Origin: JABMPR01 sp964508765
Lineage (GTDB): Bacteria; Fidelibacterota; UBA8477; JABMPR01
Assembly: GCA_964508765.1 (NCBI GenBank)
Contig: CAZDVD010000012.1
Coordinates: forward strand, 16,136 to 80,135
DNA: 64,000 bases
Direction of reading: 5' to 3'
Shown here: one piece after another, positions 18,209-26,684 of the stretch
How positions within the stretch are numbered: the first letter of the stretch is position 1
Layout of the letters: every line of letters begins with the position of its first letter
Position numbers and translations under genes: made by a program
Notes under the pieces: generated by a model
The model's input: the letters and a program-made list of their open reading frames with translations, nothing else
The model's database searches: none
What the model was told of the DNA's origin: nothing

Positions 18209-19467
18209 TAATCCTTTATCCGATCAACCTGCGCTTCAATCTCTTCACTCAAATCAATTGTTAGCATAGCCTGCTTTTTCTGAAGTAACTCCAGGATTCT
18301 GTCTTCAGCAACCCGGGCTTGTGGGTGAACAATCTGAAGATCCAGACTGAGTTGATAGAGGTGAAGTGCTGAATCGAGAATGTCTATCTGATTTTCAGGT
18401 AGAGCTATGTTTTCAGAGGCAAGTTGAGCGTAAAGGGTTTCGGCTTCGTTAAAGGCGTCAAACCACTTCTCATGAGAATACCAGTTATATCCCGTTTCAG
18501 TCATAAAATTGAATGGGACGGGATGCATGGCATTGCCTTTAATGTTACGGGCGAAGACCTGAAAGGTTACACTCCTATCAAGAGACGAATCCGGTGTTGC
18601 CGTTAGAATACCTGAATTCGAGTCCCAGTTAGATTGAATTTGGACCCCCCCCTGCAAAACCTTGAAACTGTTTTCCTCAAAAAAAGTATTCCCAAAGCCA
18701 TCATCAAGTTCGAATTCAATTGACTTACTCAGGTCAAGAAACAGAAGTGAGTCGGGAGTCAGTGGTGTGGCTGAGGGGGTTCCCCGTTGGAAATAGTCCA
18801 GAATGGCCTTGAAATAAATATCGGCCTCCAGCTTATTATATTCTTTTGATTTGAGACGTTCCTCACCAGCGGGTTGAGTGAAAAAGCCGCCTTCTCCAAT
18901 GATACCTGGCATAGCGTCGATAGTGTTTCTTAATTCCGAGGTTCCAGAACTATAAATGAGGTGATCACTATACACTGCACCAGCTTGTTGTTGTTTAAAC
19001 CTCATCTCAGCGCGCATACTATCAATGAGGATTTTTGCAAAGTCAACTGAGGCGGGGTTCAGGCTCGCTGGTCCAAAAAAGTAGACGATGGGAAAGTCCA
19101 TGCCAGGATCATTCACAGAGCCATTGTGATGGATAGAAACAAAGAGATCGCTTTCGTGCAGCCTGGCTAAGGTTGCTCTTCCTCCCAGACTGACATCCTG
19201 ATCTTTGGTCCGCGTCATGATGACATTGGCGCCAGCATGAGATAGTTTTTTGGCGAGTAATTTAGCAACTCTGAGGTTGATCCACTCCTCGCGCTCACCT
19301 GTTGGACCGATTCGAAAGGAGTCATACTCCTGGGTATCACCATGACCGGGATCAATGGTAATGTTGATGCCATGCAGGGGTCCTTCTTCTACAAGCATGG
19401 ACTCAGTTCCAGTACAGGCTGATAGGACCAATATTATAAGGGTAATAAGTGCAAGTTTTTGGCGCAT
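18196..19467 (-). CDS. N-acetylmuramoyl-L-alanine amidase, lipoprotein
   Basis: Start chosen at 19467, where AGAGGT lies just upstream and the product begins M-R-Q-K with a signal peptide and lipobox L-S-A-C. An Amidase_3 domain follows with zinc ligands visible: H in D-P-G-H-G-D-T, E in the E-E-W-I-N-L-R helix, and H in V-S-I-H-H-N-G. The catalytic Glu is in G-E-G-G-F. The enzyme cleaves the lactyl-peptide bond of peptidoglycan during cell separation or remodelling. About 190 residues after the domain have no recognised fold: a beta-rich Ig-like part, then helices that resemble a TPR-like tail. Confidence 0.88.
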   Translation of the reverse strand: MRQKLALITLIILVLSACTGTESMLVEEGPLHGINITIDPGHGDTQEYDSFRIGPTGEREEWINLRVAKLLAKKLSHAGANVIMTRTKDQDVSLGGRATLARLHESDLFVSIHHNGSVNDPGMDFPIVYFFGPASLNPASVDFAKILIDSMRAEMRFKQQQAGAVYSDHLIYSSGTSELRNTIDAMPGIIGEGGFFTQPAGEERLKSKEYNKLEADIYFKAILDYFQRGTPSATPLTPDSLLFLDLSKSIEFELDDGFGNTFFEENSFKVLQGGVQIQSNWDSNSGILTATPDSSLDRSVTFQVFARNIKGNAMHPVPFNFMTETGYNWYSHEKWFDAFNEAETLYAQLASENIALPENQIDILDSALHLYQLSLDLQIVHPQARVAEDRILELLQKKQAMLTIDLSEEIEAQVDRIKDYYPE

Positions 19468-19540
19468 GATGACCTCTATATCTCTGTATGACATTTCTGT
19501 TTGTCAGGAGCTTATAATATGGACATAAAACAGGGGGGCA

Positions 19541-19574
19541 TTAAAATAAAATCCCCGTTGAAAAATCAACGGGG
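19541..19574 (-). terminator. rho-independent terminator of the metabolic operon
   Basis: A perfect 9-bp stem CCCCGTTGA / TCAACGGGG with an AAAA loop (19553-19574). On the minus strand it is followed by a T-rich tract (TTTTATTTTAA). It lies about 30 bases past the stop of the trans-sulfuration gene and so ends the lrp-hom-metB-like transcript. Confidence 0.85.
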
Positions 19575-19602
19575 ACGATATAAACGAAATATATATTAAG
19601 GT

Positions 19603-20793
19603 TTAAATTAACGCGAGAGCTTGTTCCAGATCGGCTTGCAGATCCTCAACATCTTCAGTTCCTACTGCTATGCGTACCAGGCCATCTGTAATTCCTGCAT
19701 CAACACGTTCATCTTCAGGAATGTTAGCATGGGTCATAGATGCCGGATGCTGAATAAGAGATTCAAAGCCACCCAGTGATACTGCCAGCTGTGGGATTTT
19801 TACATTATTTAAAAGGATTTTTCCATTTTCCAGACCTCCCTTGACTTCAAAACTGATCATGGAGCCAAAGCCCTTCATCTGCCGTAAAGCCAAATCATGC
19901 TGGGGATGTGATTGCAAACCAGGGTAACGTACCCATTCAATCTTGGGATGAGCCTCCAGATAATCGGCGAGTTTACGGGCATTCTCCTCACCTCTCTGAA
20001 CACGAAGCGACAGGGTTCTCATGCCCCTCAGAACCAGCCAACTCTGATGGGGATCCATGGTTCCACCGATATTGTTAATCACAGATTTTAACCGATTATA
20101 ATTATCTTCGGTTTTGGAAATAACGACACCGCCAACCACATCGGTATGTCCATTGATATACTTTGTAATACTGTGGAGGACTATATCCGCCCCAAGGAGG
20201 AGAGGATTCTGAAGCATGGGGCTCATAAAGGTATTGTCTACAACCAAAATGGCACTGTGTTCATGGGCAATTTCTGCACAAGCCTCAATATCTGTGAGCT
20301 TGATAGTGGGATTTGCAGGTGTTTCAATATAGAGAAGTTTTGTGTTAGGTTTCATCGATCGACGAATCAGATTCAGGTCTGAAGTATCAACAAAGGAACT
20401 CTCTACGCCAAAACGACTAAAGTCATTTTCAACAACCATTCTTGAGGATCCATAGACAGCATCCGTTCCTACCATATGGGCACCTGCTCCAAGGAAGGTC
20501 ATATAAACACTGCTGATGGCGGCCATTCCTGTAGCAGTAGCGATCCCACCAAAGCCATGTTCCAGCAGCGTGATTGCTTGTTCAAATGTGTTTGTGGTCG
20601 GGTTGCCGATGCGAGTATACACATAACCCTTCTCTTTTCCTCCAAACAGACGAGCGCCATGGTCAGCATCACGAAATTTGAAAGTTGAAGTTTGGTAAAT
20701 CGGGATTCCCACGCTACCATGAACTGTATCAGGGTTTTCACCAGCATGAGTAACGCGAGTATTGATACCCATATTCTTTAGATTAAGACTCAT
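19603..20793 (-). CDS. trans-sulfuration PLP enzyme (cystathionine gamma-synthase/lyase family)
   Basis: A 396-residue enzyme of the Cys/Met metabolism PLP family. The PLP lysine is in S-I-T-K-Y-I-N-G-H-x-D-V-V-G-G (about residue 206), with upstream Y-T-R-I-G-N-P-T and the D-N-T-F-M-S-P strand typical of the family. It could be cystathionine gamma-synthase, gamma-lyase, methionine gamma-lyase or O-acylhomoserine sulfhydrylase; sequence alone does not decide. The homoserine dehydrogenase directly upstream (the stop and start touch) favours a methionine-biosynthesis role on activated homoserine. Confidence 0.9.
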   Translation of the reverse strand: MSLNLKNMGINTRVTHAGENPDTVHGSVGIPIYQTSTFKFRDADHGARLFGGKEKGYVYTRIGNPTTNTFEQAITLLEHGFGGIATATGMAAISSVYMTFLGAGAHMVGTDAVYGSSRMVVENDFSRFGVESSFVDTSDLNLIRRSMKPNTKLLYIETPANPTIKLTDIEACAEIAHEHSAILVVDNTFMSPMLQNPLLLGADIVLHSITKYINGHTDVVGGVVISKTEDNYNRLKSVINNIGGTMDPHQSWLVLRGMRTLSLRVQRGEENARKLADYLEAHPKIEWVRYPGLQSHPQHDLALRQMKGFGSMISFEVKGGLENGKILLNNVKIPQLAVSLGGFESLIQHPASMTHANIPEDERVDAGITDGLVRIAVGTEDVEDLQADLEQALALI

Positions 20794-21839
20794 TAGAACA
20801 TTCCTGTGTTTAAAGTTAAAAGATCGGATAAAACCGCGTAGCCAGTTTCTAAGCCACCGGCTCCAGGTCCCGTAATTGTTATGTCTCCAAGCAGATCAGT
20901 GGAAAAGGTTATGGCATTCATGCTTCCATTTACCTGGGCAAGGGGATCAGAGAGATCCAGCTCTTCAGGTCTGACATGAGCGATGACTTCATCACCATCG
21001 ATGGATAGAGTGGCAATCAATTTCCAGCGTTTGCCAGCACGACGTGCAGCTTCAATATGCACCTGTGTGATTGAACCAATGCCTTCCCGCTTGATGTCTG
21101 TAAGATCGAAGGTCAATTCAAAGAGTTCATTCGCAAGAATAGCAAGTTTGGCCTGGGCATCATATCCATCAATATCAGCGGAGTGGTCTGTTTCCAGATA
21201 GCCCAGTTTTTCTGCTTGATTGAGGGCGTCATCGTAACTGGAGCCAGATTCCATTTCATTAAGAATGAAATTGGTTGCCCCGTTTAAAATTCCTCTGAGG
21301 CCACTAATCTGGTTTCCTTTAAGCGAGTTGTTTAAAAAGCTGAAGGTTGGCGTTCCGCTGAGAACAGTCGCTTCATTGAGAAAAGCACATCCTTGTTTTC
21401 TGGCCAGCGCTTTCATCTGAGAGTAGGCTAAAGCCGCCGGACCCTTATTTCCACAAATGACATGCTTTCCCGTTTTAAAGGCTGTCCGACAGTGGGTCAG
21501 TGCTGGCTCGGCATCCACCAGGTTGCTGTGCGCGAGTTCGATGACTACGGAGGCGTTAGATTCACGTATCATGTCCTCGGCATCCCACTCCTTCAAATTC
21601 TCCACAAAAGGGATATTGTTTTGGGCGAGATAATTAAGATAGGAAAGGGAGAGGCCGGCTGGATGGAACATGGTTCCACGACTGCGGGTACTTACAGCAA
21701 CAATTTCAAATTCGAATTGATGGTCTCGTTTAAGAATGTCTCTTTTTTCCAGAAGAATTTTACAGAGCCCTTGGGCTACCATACCAAAACCGACCAAGGC
21801 AATAAGATGTTTTCGGGCAAAGCCCTTTTGGGATACCAT
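20793..21839 (-). CDS. hom: homoserine dehydrogenase
   Basis: A 348-residue NAD(P)-dependent enzyme. The N-terminal Rossmann strand is A-L-V-G-F-G-M-V-A-Q-G; the catalytic domain has G-I-L-N-G-A-T-N-F-I-L-N-E-M and the D-G-Y-D-A-Q-A-K-L-A-I-L-A helix. It reduces aspartate semialdehyde to homoserine, the branch point to threonine and methionine. There is no C-terminal ACT regulatory domain, so allosteric control as in the long form is unlikely. The gene is contiguous with the trans-sulfuration gene downstream and the Lrp-type regulator upstream. Confidence 0.93.
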   Translation of the reverse strand: MVSQKGFARKHLIALVGFGMVAQGLCKILLEKRDILKRDHQFEFEIVAVSTRSRGTMFHPAGLSLSYLNYLAQNNIPFVENLKEWDAEDMIRESNASVVIELAHSNLVDAEPALTHCRTAFKTGKHVICGNKGPAALAYSQMKALARKQGCAFLNEATVLSGTPTFSFLNNSLKGNQISGLRGILNGATNFILNEMESGSSYDDALNQAEKLGYLETDHSADIDGYDAQAKLAILANELFELTFDLTDIKREGIGSITQVHIEAARRAGKRWKLIATLSIDGDEVIAHVRPEELDLSDPLAQVNGSMNAITFSTDLLGDITITGPGAGGLETGYAVLSDLLTLNTGMF

Positions 21840-21841
21840 GC

Positions 21842-22324
21842 TTATTTTGATTCCTGATTATTCAGATCAGTGGGCATTCTGGTTTCATGCTTCAGGGTGG
21901 AAAGCACCACCATGGTTTTCAAGTGCTGGACTTCAGGTAATGCCGTTAGTTTATGGAGAACAAAGTTTTCGTAATCGGGGATATCCTGGTTGGCTACCTT
22001 TAACAGAAAGTCAGCGCCACCAGTAATGTGATGACATTCCATGACTTCATCAAGGGAGGTGATTGATTTCATAAATCTTTCAACACCTTCGCGACCATGA
22101 CGAACCAGTGTCACTTCAACATACGTGAAGCAATTCAACCCAAGTTTAGCAGGATTTGCAAGGGCTACATAGTTTTGTATGATTCCACTGCGCTCTAATT
22201 TTTTTACCCGCTCCAGCGTTGGAGGGGGAGACATGTTGATGCGCCGGGCAAGCTCGGCATTGGAGATGCGACCATTTTCCTGCAGAATGTCCAAAATTAG
22301 TCTGTCAGTTTTATCTAAACCCAT
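21842..22324 (-). CDS. Lrp/AsnC-family transcriptional regulator
   Basis: About 160 residues: an N-terminal winged helix-turn-helix (R-I-S-N-A-E-L-A-R-R-I-N-M-S, then the recognition part and V-K-K-L-E-R-S-G-I-I) and a C-terminal RAM/ligand domain including H-H-I-T-G-G-A-D-F-L-L-K-V. The start could be GTG 22330 or ATG 22324; AGG at 22330-22332 suits either poorly. Lrp-type proteins sense amino acids and usually autoregulate. Sitting first in the operon with hom and the trans-sulfuration gene, it probably controls them, perhaps in response to methionine or leucine. Confidence 0.9.
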   Translation of the reverse strand: MGLDKTDRLILDILQENGRISNAELARRINMSPPPTLERVKKLERSGIIQNYVALANPAKLGLNCFTYVEVTLVRHGREGVERFMKSITSLDEVMECHHITGGADFLLKVANQDIPDYENFVLHKLTALPEVQHLKTMVVLSTLKHETRMPTDLNNQESK

Positions 22325-22533
22325 AATCACCTAATAATAGTTATGTTAGTATTATAATTATATGTTGAAGATAATGTAATTCAATCTGTTTACAATTGTT
22401 ATGGTCTGCTATTGCGCAGTTAGCATTGATGCAAAACAAAAGGAATTGTTGCGTTTGACAATGAGCTTGGTCTTTATTATGTAAAAATAATAGCTAAATT
22501 AGTGTTCAGGAATTTGATTAAAAAGGGGTTGTT

Positions 22534-23001
22534 ATGTTTAGAAGTTATCGTTCAATCTGTACGCTTGTTTTATTGAGTTTGATGGTCTCTCTGTTGAGTG
22601 CGCAAGCGATCACTCAAGAATATGCATTAGGCAAAGTTTTTCTATCGAATGGTATAACGCTGGAAGGTAAGGCTCTACGCATGACCATGGAATCAGTGAC
22701 TATTGATATAGGAGGCCGGGAACAAGTTTTTCCGCTTTCTGATGTGGTCCAGGTCATGGCAAAAACTGGCAAGGGCAAAAAATTCGGACAAAATTGCGCA
22801 GGCGCCTGTGTGGGAGTATATATCGGACTCTGGCTCGCCTCAGGTGGAACAGGTATTGATGCAGACGGTGAGGAATACGATATAAATCCTGCACAATATC
22901 TCCTGGAGACAGCATTGTGGGGAGGCGTTTCCTATGGTATTGGATATTTAGCCGGAAAAATGAGTGATGATTGGCAGGTTATCTATTTAGATAGAGGTTG
23001 A
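22534..23001 (+). CDS. exported hypothetical protein
   Basis: A 155-residue protein with a clear signal peptide (hydrophobic residues about 8-21, then L-S-A-Q-A). A short beta-rich part follows that resembles the small Sm-like or SH3-like exported domains (L-S-N-G-I-T-L-E-G-K), then a glycine-rich C-terminal half with a possible membrane-inserting stretch (G-A-C-V-G-V-Y-I-G-L-W-L-A-S-G-G). The AAGGGG ribosome site is good. The gene is divergent from lrp and followed by the arsenate-reductase-like gene 13 bases on. No family was recognised. Confidence 0.65.
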   Translation: MFRSYRSICTLVLLSLMVSLLSAQAITQEYALGKVFLSNGITLEGKALRMTMESVTIDIGGREQVFPLSDVVQVMAKTGKGKKFGQNCAGACVGVYIGLWLASGGTGIDADGEEYDINPAQYLLETALWGGVSYGIGYLAGKMSDDWQVIYLDRG

Positions 23002-23013
23002 TATATAAAACAC

Positions 23014-23433
23014 ATGAAACCAAAAGTTCTCTTTTTATGCACCGGTAACTCCTGTCGTTCACAAATCGCTGAAGGTCTCATGCGACACCTGGCTGGGGAT
23101 AAATATGAAGTCTTCTCTGCAGGAGTGGAGCCAAGCCGCATCCACCCCATGTCGATTCTGGTGATGAACGAAATTGATGTAGATATAAGTCATCAGACCT
23201 CAGATGATGTAAATGACTATCTGGATGCCGGAATTGGTATTGTCATATCCGTGTGTGACCATGCTGCCCAGATTTGTCCCACTTTTCCAGGAGATGTGCA
23301 GCGGATTCATTGGAGCCTAAAAGACCCTTTTCATGGCTGGGATATCGATGAATCTAAACTTCCTGATTACCGCAATACCCGTGATGACCTGAAAAAGCGG
23401 ATACAGGAATTTCTTACCAAGCGAGGATTTTAA
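23014..23433 (+). CDS. low-molecular-weight phosphatase/arsenate reductase (ArsC, thioredoxin-coupled type)
   Basis: A 139-residue protein with the P-loop C-T-G-N-S-C-R-S at residues 9-16 (C-x5-R) and I-A-E-G-L-M-R following, then D-D-V (about 67) and the C-D-H-A-A-Q-I-C-P redox cysteine pair around residues 81-89. The three-cysteine arrangement is that of thioredoxin-dependent arsenate reductase rather than a simple tyrosine phosphatase. No other ars genes are near. The stop codon lies inside a palindrome (23419-23447), so the last residues (K-R-G-F) are encoded by a repeat. Confidence 0.85.
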   Translation: MKPKVLFLCTGNSCRSQIAEGLMRHLAGDKYEVFSAGVEPSRIHPMSILVMNEIDVDISHQTSDDVNDYLDAGIGIVISVCDHAAQICPTFPGDVQRIHWSLKDPFHGWDIDESKLPDYRNTRDDLKKRIQEFLTKRGF

Positions 23434-23447
23434 TCCTCGTCTTGTGA
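23419..23447. repeat. GCGAGGATT hairpin repeat (copy 1)
   Basis: The palindrome AAGCGAGGATT / AATCCTCGTCTT spans the stop codon of the arsenate-reductase-like gene. A near-identical unit occurs at 44019-44049. It could act as a terminator-like or RNA-stabilising hairpin, but there is no T-run. Confidence 0.65.
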
Positions 23448-23454
23448 CCTTACA

Positions 23455-23970
23455 TTGATCCATTATTTTGCCATGGATTCCCCTTTGGGGTGTCTCTATC
23501 TAGGTCAACATGCAGAGGGTTTGTGTGTCCTAACCCTGGGTGACGGCGCCAAAGATAAGCTGTTTGCCTATGTGGAAAAGGTCTTCCCCGAGGCAGAACT
23601 CAAAGCATCCAAACCGGTTCTAAAAGAAACCATTGATCAACTCTCAGAATATTTCAGTGGTGAGCGAATCCATTTTGAGTTGAAGATGTTTCTGAGTGGT
23701 ACAGAATTTCAGAAACGCGTCTGGCAGGGTCTTCAAGAGATTCCTTATGGAAAGACTATTTCCTATGGAACTCTTGCCATCTCGCTCAACTCACCAGGTG
23801 GTATGCGGGCTGTCGGGGCAGCCAATGGTAAAAATCCGATTCCCATCATTATACCCTGTCATCGGATCATTGCTGCAGATGGATCTCTGGGGGGCTATAC
23901 TGGTGGATTGGATATCAAACGCAAGCTCCTGGATCTGGAGCAGCAGAAATTCACACCAACGCTATTCTAG
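23455..23970 (+). CDS. ogt: methylated-DNA--protein-cysteine methyltransferase
   Basis: A 171-residue protein with the active site I-I-P-C-H-R-I (Cys about 143) and the preceding helix-turn-helix G-K-T-I-S-Y-G-T-L-A, then G-A-A-N-G-K-N-P. It transfers O6-alkyl groups from guanine to its own cysteine, repairing alkylation damage once per molecule. The best start is TTG 23455, giving M-I-H-Y-F; no ATG fits better. It lies 21 bases after the ArsC-like gene. Confidence 0.92.
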   Translation: MIHYFAMDSPLGCLYLGQHAEGLCVLTLGDGAKDKLFAYVEKVFPEAELKASKPVLKETIDQLSEYFSGERIHFELKMFLSGTEFQKRVWQGLQEIPYGKTISYGTLAISLNSPGGMRAVGAANGKNPIPIIIPCHRIIAADGSLGGYTGGLDIKRKLLDLEQQKFTPTLF

Positions 23971-23993
23971 TATCTGTTTGAGTACCATGAACC

Positions 23994-24093
23994 GTCATCC
24001 CGAGCACTTTGATTTTGCTCAGCACAGGCTTCGTCGAGGGATATCTTTCGTGAAATATTGTGCTTTTCCCTCGACTCCGCTCGGGATGACAAG
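23994..24093. repeat. TCGAAG/TCGAGG-type inverted repeat
   Basis: CGTCATCCCGAGC at the left and GCTCGGGATGACAAG at the right form the outer arms of an inverted repeat of about 95 bases. The inside includes GCTTCGTCGAGGGATAT and TTCCCTCGACTCCGCTC, which pair again. It belongs to the dispersed intergenic family also seen near 10860 and 32440. Confidence 0.75.
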
Positions 24094-24105
24094 ACAATAG
24101 ATGAA

Positions 24106-24142
24106 ATAACCTTGCGAAGGTTTAAAACCTTCGCAAGGTTAT
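24106..24142. repeat. perfect 37-bp palindrome (CTTGCGAAGG family, copy 1)
   Basis: Two 18-base arms, ATAACCTTGCGAAGGTTT and its exact reverse complement, are separated by a single A. A second copy with the same arms and a longer insert lies at 43684-43751. It sits between ogt and the convergent AraC-type gene, and could serve as a bidirectional terminator-like hairpin or be a small mobile repeat. Confidence 0.85.
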
Positions 24143-24163
24143 CACTCACAAAAAGAAGTTGAA

Positions 24164-25171
24164 TTACATCGGTTTTACGGGGATGCAGATATCTACGATA
24201 TGCTTGCCCTCGGGGTGTTTATTGGGGTCATTGAGGTTTAACTCGAAACACATACGATCATCAGGTTGATAGCCACTCTGGGGTAACCACCCACACATGA
24301 GATGATCCCAGGCTTCTCCATACTCATCGACATTGATTTCAAAATGTCCCACCGCATAATCACCAGCTTCAATGGTCATTTTGCCGATCTCGCCGTCTAC
24401 TGCCATGTCTTCAGGAATGGTGATACAAGCGCTGGTTCGCAGCTTGTCTCCATCAGTGAGCTGGGGATCATCATGGTAAACGGTGAGAATTTTTGTGTCC
24501 GGGTTGCTGAAGAGTCCGCGTGGTCCTGCCCAGCGGCCCAATTTTTCAAACAGACTCTGGAATAGGGCGCTATCTCCAGCATAAGGGCCAATGTGGCGTA
24601 TATACGCCACCTGCATTTCAGGAAAACTCTTTACTTCAACGGTCACATCAGGCATGGTGGTCATATTCTTCTTGCTCCATATTAAGGTTCTGTCTGCCGG
24701 ATCCATTTCCAGCAACCAATCACCCATAGAATATTCTGAGGGAGTGGTTAAAGATTTCCACTGATTGCCAAGCATTTGATGTTCATTGCGAATCGTTTTA
24801 CCGTTCTTGCTATTTCTGGCAAGTTCCTGGTTTCGCCAGATACTGGCACTCATGTTAAATCGTTGTCTGAAGGCTCTGGCAAAAGCTGCTGAGCTGGAAA
24901 AACCGCAGTCGAGAGCAATGTTTGTGATTGCTTTGCCTGGGCGCTCAATGAGCTGGCAGGCAGCTTTCTCTATGCGGATGCGCTGGATGAATTGATTCAA
25001 AGGTTCACCCACCATGGCTCTGAATATGCGGTGGAAATGAAATCTGGAAAAATTGGCCACCCCTGCCAATTCTTCCAGGGTTAACTCGTTTTGTAGATTG
25101 CGATCAATATGATCAAGAACTCGATTGATACGGGCAGTGTATTCAGCCCTCTGATTTGTTTGCTTGTTCAT
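24164..25171 (-). CDS. AraC-type regulator with GyrI-like effector domain
   Basis: A 335-residue protein. Residues about 10-110 hold two helix-turn-helix motifs of the AraC family (L-E-E-L-A-G-V-A-N-F-S-R-F-H-F-H-R-I-F and I-A-L-D-C-G-F-S-S-S-A-A-F-A-R-A-F). Residues about 175-335 form a GyrI/SOUL-like small-molecule-binding domain (V-A-Y-I-R-H-I-G-P-Y). This is the Rob/SbmC-like layout that often senses drugs or hydrophobic compounds. The start overlaps the stop of the PhoH-type gene upstream (TAATG), so it is co-transcribed with it. Confidence 0.88.
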   Translation of the reverse strand: MNKQTNQRAEYTARINRVLDHIDRNLQNELTLEELAGVANFSRFHFHRIFRAMVGEPLNQFIQRIRIEKAACQLIERPGKAITNIALDCGFSSSAAFARAFRQRFNMSASIWRNQELARNSKNGKTIRNEHQMLGNQWKSLTTPSEYSMGDWLLEMDPADRTLIWSKKNMTTMPDVTVEVKSFPEMQVAYIRHIGPYAGDSALFQSLFEKLGRWAGPRGLFSNPDTKILTVYHDDPQLTDGDKLRTSACITIPEDMAVDGEIGKMTIEAGDYAVGHFEINVDEYGEAWDHLMCGWLPQSGYQPDDRMCFELNLNDPNKHPEGKHIVDICIPVKPM

Positions 25172-26484
25172 TACAGTAGGTTTGATGCCAGTTCAGCCAG
25201 GGCTGAGCGTTCCCCTTTCTCTAGATTCATGTGGGCGTACAAACGTTGTCCCTTGAAGCGATCGATGAGATAGGATAGACCATTGGATTGACTGTCCAGG
25301 AAGGGATGGTCAATCTGGAAAATATCTCCCGTAAAGACGACCTTGGTGCCCTCCCCAGCGCGGGTAATAATGGTCTTTATTTCATGGGGAGTAAGATTTT
25401 GAGCTTCATCCACAATAAAGAAGATTTTCTGCAAACTGCGTCCACGGATATAGGTGAGAGGAGCAATAACAATCTTCTCCTCTTCTACCAGATTGTTGAT
25501 CTTTTCAAACTCTGAATCATCATTTAAATACTGGTTCTGAATCACCTTGAGGTTGTCCCAGAGCGGTTGTAAGTAGGGATCAATCTTGGATTTGATATCA
25601 CCTGGTAAATATCCGATATCCTTGTTACTCAAGGGCACGATGGGCCGGGCGATAAAGATCTGGCGATAGGAGCGACGCTTTTCCATGGCAGCTGCCAGGG
25701 CCAACAAGGTTTTACCGGTTCCGGCCTTCCCCGTGATGGATACCAGGGGTATTTCATCATTGGTGAGCACATCCAGAGCAAAAAGTTGCTCTGCGTTGTG
25801 AGGGATAATTCCATGCGCTGCACGTTTATCAAGTCGCTGCATGAGATGCAGATTAGGATTGTATACAGCAAGGGCTGATTTCTGCTCGTTTTTTAAGATA
25901 TAATGGTGCCAGGGTGCTGGTGTATCCTCAATCCCTGCTTGATCAAAGGGGATCTCAAAAGGCGCTTTATACAGTATGTCGATGATCCCTGAGTCGACAT
26001 GTTCCTGGGTGGATTTCCCGGTGTAGAGCTCATCAACGCTGGCCACTTTGTCCGTGAAGTAATCCTGGGCTTCCAAACCCAGAGCCTTGGCTTTCATGCG
26101 TAGATTGACATCCTTACTCACCAGCACGACCCGCTGCTTTTGGGCCTTAGATAGTTCGTAAGCGGTATAGAGAATACGGTGATCGGTGATATCCTCCCCA
26201 AAAACGCCAGTCAGTTCCTCACTGGTTGAATTTATTTCTACTCTGAAAACGCCTTGTTTGGCGCCTAGCTTGACCCCTTTTTCAAATATTTTTTCAGTGG
26301 ATATTTTATCAATAGCACGCACAAAGGCTCGGGCGTGATAATTCAAAACATCATTGCCCTTCTTGAAATGATCAAGCTCTTCCAGGACTGCCATGGGCAG
26401 CACGATGTCGTTGTCTTCAAAATGATAGATGCAGTCACTGTCATGGAGAATGACATTGGTATCCAGAACGAGTGTCTTTTTCAT
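25171..26484 (-). CDS. PIN-PhoH fusion (PhoH2-type) RNA-acting ATPase
   Basis: A 437-residue protein. An N-terminal PIN ribonuclease-like domain (L-D-T-N-V-I-L-H-D at residues 6-14; acidic D-H-R-I and D-V-N-L-R near 97 and 124) is joined to a PhoH ATPase with Walker A G-K-A-G-T-G-K-T (about 258) and Walker B I-F-F-I-V-D-E-A-Q-N. PhoH2 proteins combine helicase-like ATPase and RNase activity. A ribosome site AGGAGC precedes the start. The gene is divergent from the GAF-HD-GYP gene and coupled to the AraC-type gene. Confidence 0.9.
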   Translation of the reverse strand: MKKTLVLDTNVILHDSDCIYHFEDNDIVLPMAVLEELDHFKKGNDVLNYHARAFVRAIDKISTEKIFEKGVKLGAKQGVFRVEINSTSEELTGVFGEDITDHRILYTAYELSKAQKQRVVLVSKDVNLRMKAKALGLEAQDYFTDKVASVDELYTGKSTQEHVDSGIIDILYKAPFEIPFDQAGIEDTPAPWHHYILKNEQKSALAVYNPNLHLMQRLDKRAAHGIIPHNAEQLFALDVLTNDEIPLVSITGKAGTGKTLLALAAAMEKRRSYRQIFIARPIVPLSNKDIGYLPGDIKSKIDPYLQPLWDNLKVIQNQYLNDDSEFEKINNLVEEEKIVIAPLTYIRGRSLQKIFFIVDEAQNLTPHEIKTIITRAGEGTKVVFTGDIFQIDHPFLDSQSNGLSYLIDRFKGQRLYAHMNLEKGERSALAELASNLL

Positions 26485-26684
26485 GAGTGCTCCTTTAAAA
26501 AAATGATTGGAAATAATCTAATGTTCAGAAATCAATAATACAGGTACGTTTTTTGTCGGGAAGGGCTGAAGCGGAAAAAAGTGGATCCATGAATTGTTGG
26601 CTACCGATTGAAAAAATAGACCTATTTAACATCACTTCGGTTATTTTAATGCTCCAGAAGTGATAAGAACCCGGAGATTCCTAT

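Noticed and set aside
22331..22533. A possible SAM riboswitch before the lrp-hom-trans-sulfuration operon
   Set aside because: The AT-rich region has no recognisable SAM-I/II stem set; a regulator protein leads the operon instead.
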